Shown here in pieces: positions 55,868-64,000 of a stretch of 64,000 nt of DNA (the first letter of the stretch is position 1; the number at the start of each line of letters is the position of its first letter). A program made the position numbers and the translations under genes. Source of the stretch: Rhynchospora pubera (Eukaryota > Streptophyta > Magnoliopsida > Poales > Cyperaceae); contig CM051461.1 of assembly GCA_028095005.1 (NCBI GenBank), forward strand, positions 63,979,840-64,043,839. The letters are read 5' to 3'. The notes below the pieces were generated by a model that worked only from the letters and a program-made list of their open reading frames with translations, was not told where the DNA came from and did not search any database.

Positions 55868-56187
55868 GAAGATGAGTGTAGCTGAAATGCGTATGTTGCG
55901 GTGGATTTGTGGTCGCACGAGAAGAGATTGGATTAAAAATGATGACATACAAGCTGACCCAACATCGTTTGAGATGGTTTGTACATATCCAAACGTAGGT
56001 TTTCCAAAACACTGATGCATAGCGAAATTCTCAATCGTTGCAAAACCACACAGAGAGGCGAAGGTAGACCAAAATTGACATGGAAAGAAAGAGTAAAAGG
56101 ACACCTTAAAGAATAAAATGTCTCCAAAGAGCTGACAATTGATAGGAGCATATAGAAATTAGCAATTCATGTACCGGAGTCATGACA
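55868..56187 (+). pseudogene. decayed LINE/reverse-transcriptase C-terminal fragment
   Basis: Broken by frameshifts, the plus strand reads SVAEMRMLRWICGRTRRDWI (from about 55872), then RLRWFVHIQ (about 55965), then RGEGRPKLTWKERVKGHLKE (about 56054) and finally KLAIHVPES before a stop. This order (MLRW-CG-TRRD, LRWFGHV, GRGRPK-TW, W-L-I-V-E) is the conserved tail of plant non-LTR element reverse transcriptase proteins. It is a relic with no intact frame. Confidence 0.7.
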
Positions 56188-57252
56188 CAAAAATATAAAG
56201 ATAGGAGTGATGTCGTAAGTTTATAGGTCACATTATTAAATTTCGGCTGAGAATGTACTACTACTACTATTACTACTGTTGCTACTATTATTCTTATTAT
56301 TTGTTTTTATACATTATTTTATTTTTTGATGATTTTTTTTGGATTTTTTTTTCTAGCCTATCCAATATATTATTTTATTGGATGTGTTTGGAAGTCACCG
56401 AATAAGTTCTTGTTCAGAAAAAGTTTATTCAGGTCCAAACCAAACGCCCAGCAACCAATCTATATATATATATATATATTAATTAATTAAATTCCGTGGG
56501 TATCGTGGACCGTTTTTTTTTAGTCAGCGACACGGCAATCTAACCGTTCAATTTTTTGATCTCCGTTCTCTCTCATTCGCTAGAACTTCGTCCTCGCCTC
56601 CTCCTGAAACCGTCCCACCCAAACACTAACCCTAGCCCCAGACTCGGAGACTCCTACGAGCCCTCACGCTCTTCCTTTCTCTCACCTTCCTCGCCTCTTC
56701 TCTCTCCCCATCTCCTTCTCCTTCCCCACATCCATCGCCACATGCTTCCTCCCCCAAATCCAAATCCAAAGCAGATCACTTTCCACCAAACCGACCCCAT
56801 CTCCGCCTCATCTCCTTTCGAAGCAACCCCGATCATCACCTCCGATCAAAGATGCAGTGATTTGACCTCTTGAAGAACCTGTTTCCAAAGATGCATGTGT
56901 TGTCGATCAGTCTATGGCTCACATCTGCTCCAATGGAAAATTTGAGGGTCGATTTCAATTGGCAGGATTTCGAGAGAAAATTTTGCCCTTCTTTCTTCCG
57001 ATAATCCTTCACTTCCCTTTCTTCGCCAAATGTCCATCTTAGTTTCTTCGCCAAATATCCATCTTAGAGCTCCGTGGCCAAAAAAACTGTGGGGACTAGG
57101 AGCTTCCTTCTCTAAAACTCTGCCTTTGGACTCATCCATGCGCTCATAACCCATAAAAAGCCACCGTTGAACAGTTCCAGTCCAAATCAGACCAAATTGA
57201 GCATCTAATGAAGATGACACTAGGAGCTTATACAAGAGGAGTGCATGGATGA
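56188..57252. other. intergenic with TA repeat and unassigned ORF
   Basis: A TA run at about 56461-56479 precedes CT-rich sequence with a 105-codon frame (56556-56873) rich in Ser/Pro. It has no recognised domain and does not begin with a convincing context. Two close copies of CTTCGCCAAATATCCATCTTAG lie at about 57018-57065 (one copy has a single change). Confidence 0.35.
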
Positions 57253-57449
57253 ACGAGACTCCAACAATTCAGTGTAATGAACAAGTTTAAGAAGAGAGCA
57301 CTTAAGGTAATTGATTCTTTTATTTCAATTCAAATCGTGTAATCGACCTTTTGTATATAAAACTTTTGGTTATGTTATGGTTAAGTTAATTTGCTAATCT
57401 AATTATATTGTCGGTATCAATCGTGTAAACAGGTGATAGCTGAGCATCT
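57253..57449 (+). pseudogene. calcium-dependent protein kinase (CDPK) fragment
   Basis: Bases 57253-57306 encode TRLQQFSVMNKFKKRALK, followed by a GT-AG intron (57307-57432) and then GTG ATA GCT GAG CAT CT (57433-57449), encoding VIAEHL. This is the start of the autoinhibitory junction of plant CDPKs (CPK7/8/13/32 type), and I believe the phase-0 intron before VIAEHL is at the family position. A stop codon (TGA, 57250-57252) precedes the match and no kinase domain is present upstream. The second exon is cut at 57450 by the LTR. Non-functional fragment. Confidence 0.7.
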
Positions 57450-59210
57450 TGTTAGGAAATTGCCCAATTTTAATTTTGTGACTAATTACCATTAATTAAT
57501 CCAATTAAAACACAAGCAACAAAGGGATCTAGTACAAAGCCATAGACACAAAGAGAAAGAGGAGAAATCGATACCTCCCGCGAAATCGTATTCGCGGGGC
57601 TCGACCAAGGCATGGGAATCGATGGCGTGCCTTCTCCACCGCCTCCACCACGTCTCGTAACCGCCCTCGAGTCCACCAAGGAGGATTAATCACGTTCTAC
57701 AAGGTACGTGCTAGCATACCCAAAGAACAAGCCTAATCCCTATGGTTTTCTCTCTTGCATCAATCAACAACCTTGATTTAGTGGAGAGAAAATAGCTCAA
57801 CACATGAGCAAAAGAGAGAACGAGAGGGTGAAAAAGTGGCGGCCTCATGGGAGGAAATGAGAGGAGAGAGAAAGCTAGGTGGAGGCTCTCATAAGTGGTC
57901 CTTATATAGAGCACAAAACCTAATTGACCTCTTGCATAATTACAACTATGCCATCCCACCTACCACCATAATGGGCAGCCACGAAATGGGCCTTTATGGG
58001 CCATTTAACCCCTTCATTTGGACCATTAATTCATATAATTAAGGTCCCTCAACTTTGCTCTTTAATTGGGCTATATATTTGCTATTTAAATAACGGCCCA
58101 ATTCATCAATATAACCATTTATATTAATAAGTGTTGAACTAAATTAATTATTAACTCATTAATAATTGTTTTAGGATTAGTTAATGCATTAATTTATTTC
58201 TATATGATCCATTGACTTAATTAATTATAACGGTTCGCAACGGTATATAATTAATTAATCAATCTTATCATATTTCCACAGAACTTACTGCTGTGAATAA
58301 ATAAATAATACACTGTGTGATTAATGTCCTATTTGTGTGACCCTTTGAGGATTTATGCTATGTTGGCCATGGAATTAAATCGTTATTTAATTCCAATAAT
58401 CATAAGTGGTATCTAGCAACACGTTATGATTCCCAATTCGCATAAATAGTGTACTGCTACAATATTTCAATCCCGCATAAGAGAATAAATATGTTTCTCT
58501 ATTTTGATTCTTATGTCTCACGATATCATCGTATAATCCAAGATAGGAATGTGTCATTCTTGCAGATTATACGTTTCTTGATCTAGAGTTGATCGCTTAG
58601 TTGCGCGCATACGATCCAACTCCATCAAGGGGTCCAAACAGATATCGTCACTCACTAAGTGAATTAATGAGGGACATACGGTTTTCTTGATGATTAGCTT
58701 TTCCCCGCACAATTCAAGAGAACGTAAATCAAGTCCGTATAGCAGCCCTTAATGGGAATCAGCGGTAGACGAGATTTATAGAACCTATCCTCATGTGGAA
58801 AAGATAATCATCTCAAACTTAGAACCAAAATCATAACGAAATAAACAATGACACATAACACAATCCATATGTTTATTTCGTTGGGTCAAGTCCTGTACTA
58901 TGTTAAATAACATATACATATGCAATTAAGTTGGTAACTCTTTACCTATGATTTGTAGAACTTAATCATCACTTAACTTGCATACTAATCTTATATGATA
59001 ATTAATGTTCCTTGTTAATTATCAAGATTATGGACCGTTTAGATTTATTATTGTCATTCTAAAGAATGATCCACAGAGATCTACAATTCAGATCCTCAAC
59101 CTGAATGATCTGTCAATAATAAACCTAGGAACAGATGATAAAATATCATCCAAAACATAAACTAATATTTAAGTCATTAAATTATTGACTTCTAGGACAT
59201 AACTCCAACA
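57450..59210 (-). mobile_element. Copia-type LTR (3' LTR, minus strand)
   Basis: On the minus strand it begins TGTTGGAGTTATGTCC at 59210 and ends CCTAACA at 57450, 1761 bp with TG...CA ends. The adjacent AAGTGGGAGAT (plus 59211-59221) is the polypurine tract typical of BARE/Angela-like Copia elements and shows this is the 3' LTR. A TATA box (CTATATAAGG, near 57909-57900) drives minus-strand transcription. The left flank is CATCT (57445-57449); the partner flank is outside the window. Confidence 0.82.
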
Positions 59211-62200
59211 ATCTCCCACTTGGCCTAGAGTCAATCAGTAGTGACTTCTAGCCAACGAAGAATTGAGAACAATGTTATATATCTACATATATACATGTCT
59301 CGGACCTCAAAAGAAAATAATACGCTTAAAGCTAGTTACTCATACGTCCATCACGTATGGATGCATAACTGCATCTTGTATACTGCTCAAGGTAGAGGTC
59401 ATGCTGGAGTGTTCGCTGTGTTCGCGAACCTATCCAAATTTATTCGACCATATATATATATACTACTATATATATGTTCTTGATCATCATCATATGATAT
59501 CAAGTGATATCGTTATAGATCATATTTGAATCTCCAATGTAACATTGGGTTCTTTAGGAGTAAGTTATGGTTCGAGATGCATAGAACCATAATAACTCGA
59601 CTAAGAACTCGATCCCAAATAAACTTCTTTTATTGCTTCACAAGTTGCTACGTATTTTGTTTTGGTGGCGGAAACGATTGTAATATTCCATTTATAACAC
59701 TTTCTAAACTTACAACACCACCTTTAAGCAAAATATGTAGCTCAATTGTGATTATATCAATCTTTTGAAAAACTTTTATTAGTGTAACAACTTACACGAG
59801 ATTTCTTTCATCTTAAGAGATGAAACATTATATCACTCTTTCTCATAAGGTACTCGAGGATATCCTTGATTATCGTCCAAATGTGTCTCTCTTGTATCCA
59901 TTTGACAACTGTTTGTCATATCCTTTGGATACTACACATTGGGGCATATGCATAAATATGGCGTACGAAATGAAACTCATAATGAAAGAATGCTTGAACT
60001 ATTTCATGCACTTTCTTGAATTGATTTGCAATAGACCGAGTTAAAACACTCAAGTCATGTCATGTGACGTACAGTTAGACATCCTTTCTTGGAGTGTAAC
60101 TTTCGTGTTTCTAGAACACTTCGTCAATATATGCATATTTGCTCAAACCTAACATCCATCATAATCTATCTTTATAGATTTTGTTTCCTAGGATTAGGTG
60201 ATTTTGCCCAAGTTCTCATTTGAGAAAGCATTCTCCAAAGAGATCTCGACAATATTCATTTTCTTAATGTTATTCCCAATTTAATGAATTGTTATCTTGA
60301 ACAATACAAGTAATGCTTCCACTGAATATCTTGTATATACAAAATACTTTTGACGAAGTTCAACTCCTTGACTTCATTGTCAAAACTTTTATTCCAATCT
60401 CCACAACACTTGCTTTAATCCATTAATGGATCCTTGAAGCATGCGTATATTTTTAGCAATACATAAACCTCGATTTGTGTCAAATGCACAACATCTTCCT
60501 TCATTCATACGAAGAAGGCGGTTTTATGTGTTTTTCATATATCGACATATATAAAATACAACTATTGCTAGAATGATCTTTATTGACTTATACATAGCCA
60601 CAAGCAAGAAGTTGTGCTTTGTACGTAGTCAATTAGTCATCGACTTAGACATAGCTACAAGCGAGAAACCGCGCTTTGTACATAGTCGATTTGTTATCCA
60701 TGTCGATCTTTCCTTTTTAAGATCTAAACGTTCTTGATGGATTGCTCCTTCATGAACATCAACCAAGGTCTATACCTTGTTGTTATACATGGATCGCTCT
60801 TTAAAGATCATATGAATTCAAACTATATATGTGGAATCGGATCCTTCCATCGTTTCTTTGTTTATCAACGGATTCTCATATGCTAAGTACGAGAATGTTG
60901 TGACAACCTATGCACCAAGCTGCTTAGGAAATTAACTTTCGTTGATCTTTTGTAGGATTGATACTTGAGGTTCATGAACTACTTCCACAACGATTTGTTG
61001 AACGAGTTCTTGACTCCTCATATATTCCATGAGTTTCTCAAACATCATCAACTCGTGAGATGGTTGAGTCCTCATTAGAAGGAGCATACTATTAAACTTC
61101 TTTCAAAACAACTTGTGAATAAAGTTTCGCTCAACTCCCACTAAGTACCATGTATGGAGTGACAAGTTTCCCATAAGAGTACTTCTTGTAGTGACGCATA
61201 AACTATTTTAATGCTCACTTTACTCCCACTACTTCTTCTTGAGAATTTCAATTCATCAAGACTACATTATGATTAGCAACAACTACTTTGTTCTTATCAT
61301 ATTCGTGGAAGTAGTGCCTTTTAATATAAAGCATCCTACAAATATATAGTGTCTTATTTGGTTTAAGCTTACAAGTCAACAATACTTGAAATAAGCTTCT
61401 CAACACCAAATCTTAAGAAGCATTATACTTAGAGATCAAAATCTCGTAAGATATCTTCCTCAATAGACTTCGATGGAACACCATTCAGTGTAAACAATAT
61501 TGTCCTCAAACATAATTCCCTAATACGAGTCGAATAAGTCAATTTGATTTATTATCGATCGAACTATACAAAATATTGTTCGATACCTCCACTCTTGGAC
61601 ATATTATTCCTCATGGAGCGAGTTGTGAAACTACTTTCATACTCTTTAGATAATATTTCAAATCATGTGACTTAACTATTTACCGTGATTAATTGTAAGA
61701 CTTTTTCTTTCTCTTGAACGGTCTTTCAACTTTACACTTGAACTCCTTTGAACTAGTCAAAAGGTTCTACTTATACCTTATCAAATAGATATGTTAATAT
61801 CTACAATGATCGTTGGTTAAGTAGTAAAGTATCAATAACCTTTCATCGCACAAGTACTTATTGGTCTTTATACATCGATATGTAAAAGTCCTAATCAAGT
61901 CACTTGTCCTTAAACCTTTGTAGGTTAAAGGCGCTTTTGTCATTTAACAAACATGATTCGCATATCAATCGATTTGAAATCGAATTGAATTTACGAGCTC
62001 TACATTACGGAGACTCTCGTAATGCGATTCTCGTTTATGTATGTGACTAAGCGGTTATATATAACATGAAAGTCAAATACTTTATGTCAAGTCTTACGCA
62101 TCCTATTTGTCATTCAAAACTTGCTTATCTATTTCAAGCAAATTCAATCAAGATGTATGAAATCATATAAACAAATCCAGAATAAAAGAACTTGTCTTTT

Positions 62201-64000
62201 ATTAAACATAATCATCCATTTCATCGAATATGAAGTGGAGATGTTTTGAGAAGTTAGGATTAAGGTATGCAACCTTCAATTCCTAAACAAACTCTTAATA
62301 AAGATAACTCAACGTATTTAATGGTAATGACTTAGACGAACAAGTCATTGCCTATACGGAGTTTACTTTACATCTCTCGAATATTCTCTTATTTTTCATT
62401 GCTAACACATTTCGTCAAATGCGAGCATATGAACTAGTATCAAGTTACTAGTGTAAATTAGAGATAGTGAGATAATTTGAACGACAAATACAATTTAGGT
62501 TTAGAACATTACAATCATGGTATTTCGGACAACCTTTCAAATGCCTCCAATAAACGGCAAATGAAACATCTCATGTGATGCATAATCACAATCAAGAGTC
62601 TCGAAATTTCAACTCATACCTTGGCGAAGTATTTCTTGAATACTTAACCAATTACCTTTTTGCATCAACAAGTGTGCGAAGAAGGTAACATTATATCCTT
62701 TATAATTTCAAAGAGATCGTATGACAATATCAATAATCCTTGATATCGGAGATCAATATCTCTAGTTATCAATTAGCTACTTAAATCTTTCAATTTGTAA
62801 GCCAATGAAATGTTCATGTATAAAAGAAGAATCTCTTTGTCAACTCATACTCTTTATATACTCGATCATAAAAGATGGAGTTAATATCTACTTTCTCCAA
62901 GAACACTTTCTTGAGTAAGTGGATGAGAGCGTACGAGTTAAATCTAGTCCATATGAATTCTCTAATTCAAAGGTCTAAAAATTTTAAATGAGGATATTAG
63001 TCATACGCTTTATTGTATAACTTTTCGCCAAAAGTCAATCAATCACCGCGTTGCTACGTTCGGGTAGTTTGAGAAAAGTTTTGGGAATTGACATACTCAA
63101 ATTTCTCTTCACTAAGATCGTGTCTTAGGAATCGGTATTACTTCTTTAAGTAAATACTTTTTAGAAACGAGTTTGTTAATTTTTCAAAGATTGATCGCAA
63201 CAAAATTAACCATTTTAACATCTATAACAAAATCAATTTAAGGTCAATTAGTTTATGCAATTGTTTTATTTATAACAAATAAAACTCCCACTACATTTAT
63301 TTAATGTCCCAAATGTAGTTGGTTTTCCAAGATCCCGGTTTTCATCAAGTAGAGCCTGCTATGGCACGTCACCCTACTTAATTAGACAAGGTAGGTTCTC
63401 CAACCAATCATATCGTTCTATATGATTCTTGGTTTGTGAATATCTAAGTATATTTACAAACTTCGCCCCGATGTCCAAACTCTAGTTGGGTCCATCGAAA
63501 AGTAACCTCTCACTATTTGCTCCTTGCAAATCTTAGCTATTTGCACCCCGACTACCGAATTGGCAACCATGACGTCCGCTTGGGCGGACCGCGCCATGAG
63601 TGACAATCGGCGTGAAGGGGATAGAGAGAAGGAGGGCGATTTCACTTAATCGAGTTTTAGTTGGGACTATCAATCATATGACACTTGTTTGGTGGTCGTG
63701 TAAGCATACACCCATACCTAGCCTATGACAATTCATAGCAATCACAAGCAATCACATATAAGCATCTCATAGTTGTGGGTTTGTATGGCTCCCGCTTGCA
63801 TTAGTTTCGCCACATCGTCCATGGAGCAAAACTAATCTAATCCTTGCCCTCCCACTAAATTCTATAAGGATCTAAATCCTATATAAAATAAAGGTGCAAA
63901 ATACATGTGAAAACATCATATTCCCATCCTAACCTTAGGGGCATGCAAGCCTCACAAGTTACATCAAAAATTAATCAACAAATTAATTAATTAATGGCAC
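59211..64000 (-). mobile_element. internal region of the LTR element, non-coding
   Basis: This continues from the polypurine tract to the window edge. In 4.8 kb I find no open frame over about 90 codons and no recognisable RNase H, reverse transcriptase, integrase or gag motif on either strand. The octamer AGTGGGAG (minus) recurs at 59214, 61135, 61223, 63285 and 63849. This fits a large non-autonomous LTR derivative (LARD) or a very old, decayed Copia element. The 5' LTR and primer site are beyond 64000. Confidence 0.6.

Noticed and set aside
56556..56873. 105-codon ORF as the first exon of the CDPK gene
   Set aside because: The Ser/Pro-rich sequence has no CDPK N-terminal or kinase motif and is not connected by splice sites to the fragment at 57253.
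59241..60044. Short plus-strand ORFs in the LTR element interior as genes
   Set aside because: They lie antisense to the element, are AT-rich and short, and resemble no known protein.

Overview
The window is nuclear DNA of a flowering plant. The evidence is long AT-rich intergenic DNA, GT-AG introns, plant-type protein families (MUR3-like GT47 glycosyltransferases, a GRAS regulator of the LISCL group, a plastid YidD-like protein, a plant-order FAD synthetase-like protein) and many plant transposons. I cannot name the species. No rRNA, tRNA gene, CRISPR or bacterial operon was seen.

Region 1 (about 4.9-28.3 kb) holds four intronless, same-strand paralogues of the xyloglucan galactosyltransferase (MUR3/KATAMARI1-like, GT47 clade A) family, at 4969-6387, 10080-11426, 19520-20962 and 26858-28225. 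Each has a type II Golgi layout: short cytosolic tail, one membrane anchor, variable stem, then a conserved exostosin/GT47 domain. Copies 1 and 2 are the closest pair. Copy 4 looks most like classical MUR3. Copy 3 is the most GC-rich and diverged. Spacers of 3.7-8 kb are filled with small DNA transposons, several with intact target-site duplications. Region 2 (28.3-41 kb) has no recognised gene; it holds MITEs, a 0.9-kb Mutator-like element carrying LINE-derived sequence, Helitron-like ends, a probable SINE and simple repeats.

Region 3 (41-51.5 kb) has three more genes. One is a GRAS regulator (802 aa, 41197-43704) with one phase-0 intron. The second is a minus-strand YidD-like gene (170 aa, 47781-44968) in three exons, with a 2.2-kb intron hosting three transposons. 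The third is a ten-exon plus-strand FAD synthetase-like gene (500 aa, 48153-51489). The last two are head-to-head, sharing a 371-bp gap between start codons.

Region 4 (51.5-64 kb) is repeat DNA: a hAT MITE, a tiny poly(A) retro-insertion with a 17-bp duplication, degenerate tandem repeats, a LINE coding relic, a small calcium-dependent protein kinase fragment, and a minus-strand Copia-type LTR (57450-59210) that cuts that fragment. Its internal region runs off the window end and shows no coding capacity.

The four glycosyltransferases should act in the Golgi on hemicellulose side chains; exact sugar and acceptor cannot be read from sequence alone. All structures are inferred by reading the sequence; no database search was run.
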